From positions 992,001 to 1,056,000 of the forward strand of contig NZ_CP036186.1 in the NCBI RefSeq assembly GCF_015291885.1: DNA of 64,000 bases, given 5' to 3'. Position numbers and translations under genes: made by a program. This DNA comes from Stutzerimonas stutzeri. Its GTDB lineage: Bacteria; Pseudomonadota; Gammaproteobacteria; Pseudomonadales; Pseudomonadaceae. How positions within the stretch are numbered: position 1 is the stretch's first letter; each line of letters starts with the position of its first letter. Of this stretch, positions 9,942 through 19,169 are shown piece after piece. The notes under the pieces were generated by a model. That model searched no databases, had not been told where the DNA came from, and saw nothing but the letters and a program-made list of their open reading frames with translations.

Positions 9942-9995
9942 GTAGAAATCACCCATCGCGGCTATGGTGTTTAAAACCATGAGGGTATCTTGCAC
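9942..9995 (-). promoter_or_regulatory. three NorR-type enhancer sites (GT-N7-AC)
   Basis: Three GGT-N7-ACC elements occur between dnrN and norR: 9942-9952 (GTAGAAATCAC), 9967-9977 (GTGTTTAAAAC) and 9985-9995 (GTATCTTGCAC). NorR binds triple GT-N7-AC sites upstream of its sigma-54 targets in other bacteria. Start-to-start spacings are 25 and 18 bases. All three lie upstream of the chosen norR start. Confidence 0.75.
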
Positions 9996-9996
9996 C

Positions 9997-11523
<1,527 letters not shown>

Positions 11524-11596
11524 CGCCCGTCGGCCGGCGAGAGTCGCAGGAGTCATGCGATGGTCTAATCTCAAATCACTAACCGAGGAGAGCCCG

Positions 11597-11806
11597 ATGG
11601 CCCTGGACCAGAACGAATTCGAAGCGCTGCTTAGCGAGGCTCAGACCTTCGCCGAGCGGGCCGCCAGCGAAAACAACCCGCTGCACTACCGTGACGCTTT
11701 TGCCGCGAGCCTCAAGGCCATTCGCCTGCTCGGCGAGGAGTCGGGGGCTTGGCGGCAGATGGTCGCCCGCGCCACGGAGGAGTTTCAGGGCGACGAGGGC
11801 ATCTGA
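11597..11806 (+). CDS. conserved-looking small protein, unknown function
   Basis: This 69-residue protein starts MALDQNEFEALLSEAQTFAERAASENN and is predicted soluble, acidic and mostly helical, with no cysteines and no motif I can assign. A GAGGAG ribosome site lies 7 bases before the ATG at 11597; an earlier in-frame ATG at 11555 has no such site. Codon use matches its neighbours. It lies 73 bases after norR on the same strand, so it may be cotranscribed. Confidence 0.6.
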   Translation: MALDQNEFEALLSEAQTFAERAASENNPLHYRDAFAASLKAIRLLGEESGAWRQMVARATEEFQGDEGI

Positions 11807-11888
11807 GCTCCGCTCTCCTGCTAGCGATCCGATCGCTGGCGGGAGCCTTTGTGCTGCATTTCGTCGCACTCGCGACGTCCGATCATTC

Positions 11889-11902
11889 TTGACCCCTATC
11901 AA
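11889..11902 (+). promoter_or_regulatory. ANR/DNR box of the ubiUVT operon
   Basis: TTGACCCCTATCAA matches TTGAY-N4-ATCAA and lies 110-123 bases before ubiU. Anaerobic induction of this operon makes sense because UbiUVT replaces the oxygen-dependent hydroxylases of ubiquinone synthesis. Confidence 0.78.
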
Positions 11903-12011
11903 TGCTGGCCACTGGTCAGCTGCCTAGACTGCCGGCTGTTTTCCGTTCAGCCGAACGACCGCCGCGCCCCCAGTGCGTGGCGCGCATGTACCCGAATGTC
12001 TAGGAGTTGTC

Positions 12012-13007
12012 ATGCACCTGGTCTGCCCGGCAGGAAGCCTGCCTGCGCTCAAAGCCGCCGTCCAGCAGGGCGCCGATGCTATCTATGTCGGTTTTCGCGA
12101 CGACACCAATGCCCGCCATTTCGCCGGTCTCAACCTTGATGAAAAGCAGCTCGACAAGGGCCTGCAGCTGATCCGCGAGAAGGGCCGACAGCTGTATATC
12201 GCCGTCAACACCTATGCCCAGCCCGAAGGGTGGAACCGCTGGCAGCGTGCCGTGGATCAGGCAGCCGACATGGGTGTCGATGCACTGATCGCCGCCGACC
12301 CCGGCGTGCTCGGCTACGCCAGCAAGCGTCATCCCAAACTCAATCTGCATCTGTCGGTACAGGGCTCGGCGACCAACGCCGCGGCGCTGGCCTTCTATCA
12401 GGAGCGCTACGGCATCAACCGCGCGGTGCTGCCGCGAGTACTTTCCCTAAAGCAGGTCAAACAAGTCGCGGCCAGCAGCCCGGTGCCGATCGAGGTGTTC
12501 GCCTTTGGCAGTCTGTGCATCATGGCCGAGGGCCGTTGCCACCTGTCTTCATATCTCACCGGCGAATCACCGAACCTCTGCGGCGTCTGCTCGCCCGCCA
12601 AGGCGGTGCGCTGGAGCGAGGAGCCGGAAGGGCTCACTTCGCGCCTCAATAACGTGTTGATCGACCGCTACGCCGAAGGCGAATCGGCGGGCTATCCGAC
12701 GCTGTGCAAGGGGCGCTTCATGGTCAACGGCCAGCGCTTCCATGCGCTGGAGGAGCCGACCAGCTTGAACACTCTGGACCTGATTCCCGAACTCGCCGCC
12801 ATAGGCGTAACCGCAATGAAGATCGAGGGCCGCCAGCGCAGCCCGGCCTACGTCGAGCAGGTTACCCGCGTCTGGCGTTCGGCTTTGGACAGCTACCTCA
12901 AGGCGCCGCAGCGCTATGCGGTGGAACCCGGTTGGCGTCAGGTGCTCGATGGCCTTTCCGAAGGCTCACAGACCACTCTGGGCGCCTACCACCGGGCCTG
13001 GCAATGA
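12012..13007 (+). CDS. ubiU: UbiU, U32 family protein of oxygen-independent ubiquinone hydroxylation
   Basis: This 331-residue protein of the U32 peptidase-like family has the same length as E. coli UbiU. It forms a complex with UbiV and hydroxylates ubiquinone precursors without O2, with prephenate as oxygen donor in known systems. Four cysteines that bind a 4Fe-4S cluster are visible: SLCIMAEGRC, NLCGVC (one ligand) and TLCKGRF. The ATG at 12012 has GGAG upstream and gives the family N-terminus MHLVCPAGSLPALKAAVQQGADAIY. It is first in ubiU-ubiV-ubiT and should support denitrification when oxygen is absent. Confidence 0.92.
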   Translation: MHLVCPAGSLPALKAAVQQGADAIYVGFRDDTNARHFAGLNLDEKQLDKGLQLIREKGRQLYIAVNTYAQPEGWNRWQRAVDQAADMGVDALIAADPGVLGYASKRHPKLNLHLSVQGSATNAAALAFYQERYGINRAVLPRVLSLKQVKQVAASSPVPIEVFAFGSLCIMAEGRCHLSSYLTGESPNLCGVCSPAKAVRWSEEPEGLTSRLNNVLIDRYAEGESAGYPTLCKGRFMVNGQRFHALEEPTSLNTLDLIPELAAIGVTAMKIEGRQRSPAYVEQVTRVWRSALDSYLKAPQRYAVEPGWRQVLDGLSEGSQTTLGAYHRAWQ

Positions 13008-13021
13008 ACGAGGAGCCACGC

Positions 13022-13912
13022 ATGAAACTCTCTCTCGGCCCGGTGCTGTTCTACTGGGATCGCCAGCAGACGCTGGATTTCTACGCAAACATGGCAGAGC
13101 AGCCGCTGGATGTGATCTACCTCGGTGAAACGGTGTGTTCCAAGCGCCGTGCGCTGATGCTCGACGACTGGCTGGGCCTGGCCCGCGATCTCGCGGAAGC
13201 CTCGTCGGCGCAACTGGTCTTGTCCGGCCTGACCCTGGTGGAGGCGGCCTCCGAGCTGTCCAGCCTGCGTCGCCTGTGTGACAACGGCGAACTGCTGGTT
13301 GAAGCCAACGACATGGGCGCGGTGCAGCTCATGTCCGAGCGCAAGCTGCCCTTCGTCGGCGGGCCGGCGCTGAATCTCTACAATGGCCATGCGCTGGCCG
13401 AGCTGGTGGCCAGTGGGATGAGCCGTTGGGTACCGCCGGTGGAAGCCTCCGGCAAGTTGATCAAGAGGGCTCGGGCGCAGATGCTGGAGCTGGACGTCAC
13501 GCTGCCGGAAATCGAGATATTCGCCTACGGCCACCTGCCGCTGGCCTATTCGGCGCGATGCTTTACCGCCCGCGCCGAGAACCGGCCCAAGGATGATTGC
13601 CAGTTCTGCTGCCAGAACTATCCCGAGGGCATTCCGCTGCTGAGCCAGGAGGGCGAGGCGCTGTTCACCATCAACGGCATCCAGACCATGTCCGCGGCGG
13701 TCAGCAATCTGCTCGCCGACTACGCCGGCTTGGTCGAAAGTGGTGCCGACCTGCTGCGCCTGAGCCCGCGCGCTGCCGGTATGGAAGAGGTGATCGCTGC
13801 ATTCAATGCGGTGCGCATGGGGGCATTGCCGCCACTGGCGGTGGATGGCTGCAACGGGTATTGGCATGGCCAGCCGGGCATGCTGCGTGCTGAGGAGGCC
13901 GGATTATGCTGA
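13022..13912 (+). CDS. ubiV: UbiV, partner of UbiU in anaerobic ubiquinone synthesis
   Basis: This 296-residue U32-family protein carries the 4Fe-4S cysteines of UbiV: ETVCSKR near residue 40, ARCFTAR and the CQFCC cluster near 180-200. The start at 13022 has a GAGGAG site 7 bases upstream; an alternative ATG at 13004 overlaps the ubiU stop. The gene follows ubiU by 14 bases and overlaps ubiT by 7, so all three are one operon. UbiU-UbiV acts in the cytoplasm on precursors held by the SCP2 protein UbiT. Confidence 0.9.
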   Translation: MKLSLGPVLFYWDRQQTLDFYANMAEQPLDVIYLGETVCSKRRALMLDDWLGLARDLAEASSAQLVLSGLTLVEAASELSSLRRLCDNGELLVEANDMGAVQLMSERKLPFVGGPALNLYNGHALAELVASGMSRWVPPVEASGKLIKRARAQMLELDVTLPEIEIFAYGHLPLAYSARCFTARAENRPKDDCQFCCQNYPEGIPLLSQEGEALFTINGIQTMSAAVSNLLADYAGLVESGADLLRLSPRAAGMEEVIAAFNAVRMGALPPLAVDGCNGYWHGQPGMLRAEEAGLC

Positions 13913-14400
13913 ACCCACGTGCCCACCTGGTGAATCTCGGCGGGCGGCTATTGCCGCTCGCCGCCAAGACGCCATTCCTCCTCCAGCGCCTGGCGCTGGA
14001 GCGCAGCCTCAATCAGGTATTCGCCGAAGCATTGAGCGACGGAGCCTTCGATGTGCTCGACGGCCACTGGATGAAGCTTGAGGTCGCAGACCTTGGTCTG
14101 GCCTGGTGCCTGACCTGCGAGCGCGAGCAGCTGCGCATCGCGGCTCAAGCGCCAGTGGAGGTGACCATTCGCGGCAACTGGCGCGAGTTTCTGTTGCTGG
14201 CCAGCCGTCAGGAGGACCCAGATACGCTGTTCTTCCGTCGTCGCCTGGTGATCGAGGGTGACACCGAGCTGGGCCTGGCCATCAAGAACCTGATCGACAG
14301 CCTCGACCCGGATACGCTGCCGAGCTGGCTGTGGAAACTGCTGCAGGGTGCCGGCGAGGAGGTGGCCGCCGCCGGGCGGGCACAGGCGGCCAGGGCGTAA
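13906..14400 (+). CDS. ubiT: UbiT, SCP2-domain accessory factor of anaerobic ubiquinone synthesis
   Basis: This 164-residue protein has a sterol-carrier-protein-2 domain (about residues 40-135, with FFRRRLVIEGDTELGLAIKNLIDSLD as the family hallmark). UbiT binds lipophilic ubiquinone intermediates and presents them to UbiUV, the anaerobic counterpart of UbiJ. The gene overlaps the end of ubiV and closes the operon. The gap to the next gene (14401-14657) holds one palindromic repeat and no gene. Confidence 0.88.
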   Translation: MLNPRAHLVNLGGRLLPLAAKTPFLLQRLALERSLNQVFAEALSDGAFDVLDGHWMKLEVADLGLAWCLTCEREQLRIAAQAPVEVTIRGNWREFLLLASRQEDPDTLFFRRRLVIEGDTELGLAIKNLIDSLDPDTLPSWLWKLLQGAGEEVAAAGRAQAARA

Positions 14401-14565
14401 CAGGGTGGTTGCCCGCTGCGGATGGAGAGCTTTTTTCCAGGGGGCAAAGTCACCGGATGGCCATCCTGGTCGGCTAAAGCCCACTCTGCAGTTGCGGGCC
14501 TCTTTGATAAGTGAGGTCCGCGGTGTGAGGTTGTCAGATAAAACTTCGTCTGGCGCAACGCCTTC

Positions 14566-14586
14566 GTAGGGTGGGCTTCAGCCTAC
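14566..14586. repeat. dispersed palindromic repeat, GTAGGGTGGGC type
   Basis: GTAGGGTGGGCTTCAGCC followed by TAC is a copy of the element at 7407, slightly decayed in its right arm. It lies between the convergent ubiT and DGC-protein genes. Confidence 0.75.
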
Positions 14587-14657
14587 AAGAACAGGGCCCG
14601 CATCCACCTTAGCGGCGGGCTGGATGCATCGGGCCGCAGTCTTACTCGCCGTTCAGC

Positions 14658-15044
14658 TCACGCCGTACGCAATTGCATGCGCTCACTGGCAATGATGTCT
14701 TTCATGTCTTCGAACAGCGCAGTGATCTCGTCCTCACTGCAGTCTTCCCGATAGCGTTTGCGCAGCCCGTAGCTGCTGAGGGTGATATGCACGTCGGGTG
14801 TCACACCATGTTGCGCCAGGCACGCGCGGGCGCAGTGCATTGGGCAGCCGTCAATGGCGAGAATTGGGCGGCCGGAGTTGGCTTTCTTCACCAGCGCCGC
14901 GACCCGCCCGCCGACACCGGCGATGCAGGACATCTCCGCAAGTCCGGCGCGGTCGAGGCGAACCGCCAGGGTGTTGGCCAGTTGCGCGACGTTCGAGCAA
15001 CCGGAGCATGAATAGACCAAGGGAACAGGCGTGGTGGTGATCAT
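14658..15044 (-). CDS. putative zinc-binding DGC-domain protein
   Basis: This 128-residue cytoplasmic protein has the cysteine pattern of the DGC family: YSCSGCSNVAQLAN near the N-terminus, a middle CIAG, and the name-giving DGCPMHCARACL near residues 65-76. Family members are thought to bind zinc; the exact role is unknown to me. The ATG at 15044 has AGGAA upstream. A perfect ANR/DNR box lies 61-74 bases before the start, so it belongs to the anaerobic regulon of this region. That points to a role in anaerobic metal or NO handling, which is inference. Confidence 0.72.
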   Translation of the reverse strand: MITTTPVPLVYSCSGCSNVAQLANTLAVRLDRAGLAEMSCIAGVGGRVAALVKKANSGRPILAIDGCPMHCARACLAQHGVTPDVHITLSSYGLRKRYREDCSEDEITALFEDMKDIIASERMQLRTA

Positions 15045-15104
15045 CGCGATTTCCTGGCGGTGGCGTGGTGCGGGTCATTCTCCAAGTCGCATAGGCGACC
15101 GGCT

Positions 15105-15118
15105 TTGATAGCAATCAA
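15105..15118 (-). promoter_or_regulatory. perfect ANR/DNR box upstream of the DGC-protein gene
   Basis: TTGATAGCAATCAA is a perfect TTGAT-N4-ATCAA palindrome in the 99-base gap between the dnrS stop and the DGC-protein start, 61-74 bases before the latter. Confidence 0.82.
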
Positions 15119-15143
15119 GAACACTGGGGCGTTCTGCCGCAGG

Positions 15144-15821
15144 TCATTCGTCATAGGCGGCCAGTTTGCGGTTGTCGAGAATCTCGATGCGCCGCCGCTG
15201 CACGGAAATGGTCCCGGCATCGATAAGCCTGTGCAGGATTCGCGAGAAGGTTTCCGGCTGAATGCCCAGCTTCGAAGCAATCAGCCGTTTCGGCACGTCG
15301 AGTACCACGACGCCGCTGTCGTCCTGCTGCGATTGAGCAAGAAAGCGCACCACCCGATGGCTGGCGTTGGCCAGGGTAAGGGTGTCGATCTCGGTCATGC
15401 GCTGGTGCAGGCGGATGCTCAGGGTGGCGAGAATGTCCAGGCAGATATCCGGATGCTGCTCGAGAATCCGTCGATAGTGCGGGCCGTTGAGGCTCGCCAC
15501 CAGGCTGGCCTTGAGTGCAGTGGCACTGACCGGATAGCAGGGAGCACCCTTGAACAGCAGAGCTTCTGCAAACGACTCGCCAGCCCGCATGACTTCCACC
15601 AGTTTTTCTTGCCCGTCGCAAACGACGCGGTGCAGCTTGATCTGTCCGCTGAAAAGAAAATAGAAGCGATCGGCTTTGTCGCCCTGGTGAAACAACGAGG
15701 CTCCCGCAGGCAGGCGTTTCAGGTTGGCTGAGGCGCACACCTCCTGTAACGCAGCCTCAGGCAGGCGGCTGAACAGATGATGGCGGCACAACTCGGCCAC
15801 CAGAGTTTTTTCGGTGAGCAT
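15144..15821 (-). CDS. dnrS: second DNR-type CRP/FNR regulator (DnrS-like)
   Basis: This 225-residue regulator has a sensor beta-roll (FHQGDKADRFYFLFSGQIKLHR) and a winged helix with recognition segment LGIQPETFSRILHRL, nearly the same helix as DnrD at 7793, so both probably read the same TTGAT-N4-ATCAA sites. It lacks FNR-type cluster cysteines. In P. stutzeri, DnrD, DnrE and DnrS are known DNR paralogues, and as I recall DnrS is the one beside the anaerobic ribonucleotide reductase genes; the symbol is given on that context. It is divergent from nrdD. Confidence 0.75.
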   Translation of the reverse strand: MLTEKTLVAELCRHHLFSRLPEAALQEVCASANLKRLPAGASLFHQGDKADRFYFLFSGQIKLHRVVCDGQEKLVEVMRAGESFAEALLFKGAPCYPVSATALKASLVASLNGPHYRRILEQHPDICLDILATLSIRLHQRMTEIDTLTLANASHRVVRFLAQSQQDDSGVVVLDVPKRLIASKLGIQPETFSRILHRLIDAGTISVQRRRIEILDNRKLAAYDE

Positions 15822-15953
15822 GTTTCCTCCCCCGGGCTGAACCGGGTTTTATCAGGCTGCATCCTAGGAGGCCCGTGTCGGAGGCTTCCTTGACCACGGA
15901 CAAGTCTGCTCGCCGCAAGCGCCGGGAGCCGTTCGGCAATCACTCGCGCATGC

Positions 15954-15967
15954 TTGACGACGGTCAA
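15954..15967. promoter_or_regulatory. ANR/DNR-like box between dnrS and nrdD
   Basis: TTGACGACGGTCAA is symmetric but deviates by one base in each half from TTGAT-N4-ATCAA. It could serve dnrS (133 bases away) or nrdD (86 bases to its start); the latter spacing is more usual. Confidence 0.6.
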
Positions 15968-15994
15968 TTCGGTAATGGTCTTCCGCCTCTAAAG

Positions 15995-16041
15995 TCACAC
16001 CATATTGTGTTTGGTTAGAAAAAATACACTACATATGGTTA
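15995..16041 (+). promoter_or_regulatory. tandem NrdR boxes of the nrdD operon
   Basis: Two 16-base elements resemble the NrdR consensus ACAC-W-A-T-A-T-A-T-W-GTGT: 15995-16010 (TCACACCATATTGTGT) and 16026-16041 (ACACTACATATGGTTA). They start exactly 31 bases apart, the three-helical-turn spacing typical of NrdR repression. The second ends 11 bases before the nrdD start. Confidence 0.75.
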
Positions 16042-16052
16042 TGGAGGCGTTG

Positions 16053-18071
16053 ATGCCCAGGCAGGCAGAGTTGGCAAAACCGGTTTCGCTACGCAAGCGC
16101 GATGGCCGGCTAGCGGCATTCGAAGTGGACAAGATCGAGCGTGCCATCGTGGCGGCAGGTGCTGCTACCGGTGAGTTCGAAGCACCAGTAGCGCAGCCGC
16201 TGGCCGAGGCTGTTCGCCTGCAGCTTGCCCATCGCACAGCCGTAGAGGTCGAGCAAGTGCAGGATGGCGTTGAACGCGCGCTGATGGCGGCCGGCTACTT
16301 CGATACCGCCCGTGCCTACATCGTCTACCGCGAACGCCATGCGCGGCTGCGTCGCGATCGCAAGGCGGTGGTGGATGTGGCGACATCGATGAACGAGTAC
16401 CTTTCCCGCGAAGACTGGCGAGTACGCGCCAACGCTAACCAGGGCTATTCACTCGGCGGGCTGATCCTCAACGTATCCGGCAAGGTCACTGCCAACTACT
16501 GGTTGGACGAGGTCTACAGCCCGGCAATCGGCACCGCGCATCGCGAGGGTGATCTGCATATCCACGACCTGGACATGCTCGCCGGCTACTGTGCCGGCTG
16601 GTCGCTGCGCACGCTGCTCAATGAAGGCTTCAACGGCATTCCCGGACGGGTCGAAGCGGGCCCGCCCAGGCACCTGTCCAGCGCGCTGGGGCAGATGGTC
16701 AACTTTCTCGGCACGCTGCAGAACGAGTGGGCCGGGGCCCAGGCGTTCAGCAGCTTCGATACCTACCTCGCGCCGTTCGTGCGCAAGGACCAGCTCGGTT
16801 TCGATGAGGTGCGTCAGGCGATCCAGGAGTTCATCTACAACCTCAATGTGCCGTCGCGCTGGGGCACGCAAACGCCGTTCACCAACCTGACCTTCGACTG
16901 GGTTTGCCCGGAAGACCTGCGCGAGCAGATCCCCTATATCGGCGGCGAGGAAATGCCCTTCGCCTACGGCGAGCTGCAGGCCGAGATGGAGTTGATCAAC
17001 CGCGCTTATATAGAAGTGATGCAAGCCGGTGATGGCCTCGGCCGGGTGTTCACCTTCCCGATCCCGACCTACAACATCACCCACGACTTTCCCTGGGACA
17101 GCGAGAACGCCGAGCGCCTGTTCGAGATGACCGCGCGCTACGGCCTGCCGTACTTCCAGAACTTCCTCAACTCGGACATGCAGCCGAACCAGGTGCGCTC
17201 GATGTGCTGCCGCCTGCAGCTGGACGTGCGCGAGCTGCTCAAGCGTGGTGGCGGCCTGTTCGGTTCGGCCGAGCAGACCGGCTCGCTGGGCGTGGTGACG
17301 GTCAACTGCGCACGGCTGGGCTATCTCTACCGCGGTGACAAGGCCGCGCTGCTCGAACAGCTGGATGTGCTGCTGGACATGGCGCGGCAGAGCCTGGAGG
17401 TCAAGCGCAAGGTCATCCAGCACCATATGGACGCCGGGCTCTACCCGTACACCAAACGCTACCTCGGCACCCTGCGCAATCACTTCTCCACCATTGGCGT
17501 GAACGGCCTGCACGAGATGGTGCGCAACTTCACCGACGACACCGAGGGGCTGCAGACCGCTGCCGGTCGCGCGCTGGCGATCGAGGTGCTCGACCACGTG
17601 CGGGCGCGGCTGGTGCAGTTTCAGGAAGACACCGGGCACCTCTACAACCTTGAGGCGACGCCGGCCGAAGGCACCACCTATCGTTTCGCCAAGGAGGACC
17701 GCAAGCGTTTCCCTGACATCCTTCAGGCCGGTTCGGCCGAAGCGCCGTACTACACCAACTCCTCGCAGCTGCCGGTCGGCTTCACCGACGACCCCTTCGA
17801 GGCCCTGGAGCTGCAGGACGAACTGCAGTGCAAGTACACCGGCGGCACCGTGCTGCACCTGTACATGGCCGAGCAGATTTCCTCGGCCGAGGCCTGCAAG
17901 AAGCTGGTACGCAATGCGCTGTCGCGCTACCGCCTGCCGTACCTGACGGTCACGCCGACCTTCTCGATCTGCCCAGTGCACGGTTATCTCGCCGGCGAAC
18001 ACGAGTTCTGCCCGAAGTGCGACGAGGCGCTGCTGCACAAGCAGCAAGCCGAGGCGGCCCTGGCCGTCTGA
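16053..18071 (+). CDS. nrdD: anaerobic (class III) ribonucleoside-triphosphate reductase, catalytic chain without glycyl-radical segment
   Basis: This 672-residue protein has an N-terminal ATP-cone (SLRKRDGRLAAFEVDKIERAI) and a ten-stranded barrel; YCAGW and MCCRLQLD probably carry the active-site cysteines. The C-terminal zinc site is visible as ICPVHGY and FCPKCDE, with His replacing one cysteine. It reduces NTPs to dNTPs under anoxia. Unlike E. coli NrdD, the chain ends 16 residues after CPKC with no RVxGY glycyl-radical loop; that motif is in the next small gene. The start at 16053 has GGAGG upstream and follows two NrdR boxes. Confidence 0.92.
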   Translation: MPRQAELAKPVSLRKRDGRLAAFEVDKIERAIVAAGAATGEFEAPVAQPLAEAVRLQLAHRTAVEVEQVQDGVERALMAAGYFDTARAYIVYRERHARLRRDRKAVVDVATSMNEYLSREDWRVRANANQGYSLGGLILNVSGKVTANYWLDEVYSPAIGTAHREGDLHIHDLDMLAGYCAGWSLRTLLNEGFNGIPGRVEAGPPRHLSSALGQMVNFLGTLQNEWAGAQAFSSFDTYLAPFVRKDQLGFDEVRQAIQEFIYNLNVPSRWGTQTPFTNLTFDWVCPEDLREQIPYIGGEEMPFAYGELQAEMELINRAYIEVMQAGDGLGRVFTFPIPTYNITHDFPWDSENAERLFEMTARYGLPYFQNFLNSDMQPNQVRSMCCRLQLDVRELLKRGGGLFGSAEQTGSLGVVTVNCARLGYLYRGDKAALLEQLDVLLDMARQSLEVKRKVIQHHMDAGLYPYTKRYLGTLRNHFSTIGVNGLHEMVRNFTDDTEGLQTAAGRALAIEVLDHVRARLVQFQEDTGHLYNLEATPAEGTTYRFAKEDRKRFPDILQAGSAEAPYYTNSSQLPVGFTDDPFEALELQDELQCKYTGGTVLHLYMAEQISSAEACKKLVRNALSRYRLPYLTVTPTFSICPVHGYLAGEHEFCPKCDEALLHKQQAEAALAV

Positions 18072-18145
18072 TCTGCGATCCCATGTCACGCCGCTCCAAG
18101 AGGTGCGGCGCCGCATACTTCACCCTCAGCAAAAGGAGCGTCACC

Positions 18146-18301
18146 ATGAACCCAGCCAGCCAACTGCCCCAGGACCAGCGCCAGCGTTGCGAAGTCTGGA
18201 CCCGCGTGATGGGCTATCACCGCCCGGTTACCGCGTTCAATCCGGGCAAGCAGTCCGAGCATCGCGAGCGCCTGCATTTCACTGAAGCGGCGGCGCGGTG
18301 A
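18146..18301 (+). CDS. stand-alone glycyl-radical segment of class III ribonucleotide reductase
   Basis: This 51-residue protein contains WTRVMGYHRPVTAFNPGKQSEHRER, which aligns with the C-terminal end of E. coli NrdD (RVCGYLGSP...FNAGKQEEVKRR). The radical glycine would be Gly23. It is a separate gene: AAAGGAG lies about 8 bases before the ATG at 18146, 74 noncoding bases separate it from nrdD, and it is in another frame. It overlaps the GTG start of nrdG by four bases. I infer that the polypeptide docks into NrdD and is activated by NrdG, as stand-alone GrcA does for pyruvate formate-lyase. Confidence 0.8.
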   Translation: MNPASQLPQDQRQRCEVWTRVMGYHRPVTAFNPGKQSEHRERLHFTEAAAR

Positions 18302-18993
18302 CCGCAGCACTTCGCGTCGGGGGGCTGGTCCCCCTGACCACGCTGGACTTTCCGGACCATCTGGCCTGCGTGCTGTTCTGTCAGGGCTGCGGCTGGCGCT
18401 GTCGCTACTGCCACAACCCGCAGCTGATTTCCGCCTGCGGCAACGAGGAAAAACCCTGGTCGGAGATTCTCGCCTTTCTCGAACAGCGCGTCGGCCTGCT
18501 CGAGGCGGTGGTGTTCAGCGGTGGCGAGCCGACCCTGCAGACCGCGCTGCCCGAGGCGATCGCCCAGGTGCGGGCGCTGGGCTACAAGGTCGGCCTGCAC
18601 AGCGCCGGCATCAAGCCGAAGCTGTTCGCCAACATCCTGCCGCTGGTGGATTGGGTCGGTTTCGATATCAAGGCGCTACCCGAGCACAGCACCGCGATCA
18701 CCGGCGTGGATGGCAGCGGCAAGGCCAACTGGAAGAGTCTCGAACACCTGCTGGAAAGCGGCGTCGAGCACGAATGCCGGACCACCGTGCACTGGCAGCT
18801 GTTTGATGCCGATACCCTTTGGGAGATGGCCCAGCGCCTGCGCCGGCTGGGTGTCGAACGCTTCGCCGTGCAATGCGTACGCACCGCGCGGATGCTCGAC
18901 GACAACCTCGCCGAAAGCCGTGCACCCTACGACCAGCAGCGCTTGTGGGAGCGCATGGATCGTCTGTTTCCTTCATTCGTGTTGCGTGGCTAG
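18298..18993 (+). CDS. nrdG: anaerobic ribonucleotide reductase activating protein (radical SAM)
   Basis: This 231-residue radical SAM protein has the cluster motif CGWRCRYC near residue 32 and the GGEP motif (VFSGGEPTLQ). It reductively cleaves S-adenosylmethionine to place the glycyl radical on the reductase. The protein is longer than E. coli NrdG (154 residues) and fits the second NrdG group found in pseudomonads. It begins with GTG at 18298, overlapping the stop of the glycyl-radical gene, so the two are translationally coupled, which suits an activase and its substrate. Confidence 0.88.
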   Translation: MTAALRVGGLVPLTTLDFPDHLACVLFCQGCGWRCRYCHNPQLISACGNEEKPWSEILAFLEQRVGLLEAVVFSGGEPTLQTALPEAIAQVRALGYKVGLHSAGIKPKLFANILPLVDWVGFDIKALPEHSTAITGVDGSGKANWKSLEHLLESGVEHECRTTVHWQLFDADTLWEMAQRLRRLGVERFAVQCVRTARMLDDNLAESRAPYDQQRLWERMDRLFPSFVLRG

Positions 18994-19045
18994 CGAAGGT
19001 GGCGAGCACCTTTCTACGCGCTGCCTGCGCGCTAGGCCTGGCTCT

Positions 19046-19067
19046 GTAGGGTGGGCTTTAGCCCACC
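19046..19067. repeat. dispersed palindromic repeat, GTAGGGTGGGC type
   Basis: GTAGGGTGGGCTTTAGCCCA followed by CC is another copy of the element at 7407. It lies between the convergent nrdG and ftrD genes. Confidence 0.78.
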
Positions 19068-19169
19068 GTGCAGGGCGTTGAAGGGATTCTGGTTGGCTGA
19101 ACCCACCCTGCGCCTGCCGGTGCTGCAGTCCCATCTGGGACGTGCTCTAGCCCACCATGTACAGGCAAC

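Noticed and set aside
16449..18116. 555-residue minus-strand open frame
   Set aside because: It is antisense to nrdD and lacks any recognisable domain.
18060..18160. Frameshift artefact as explanation of the split NrdD
   Set aside because: The small gene has its own AAAGGAG site and ATG after 74 noncoding bases, and NrdD has 16 extra residues after its zinc site before a proper stop, so one indel would not give a normal fusion.
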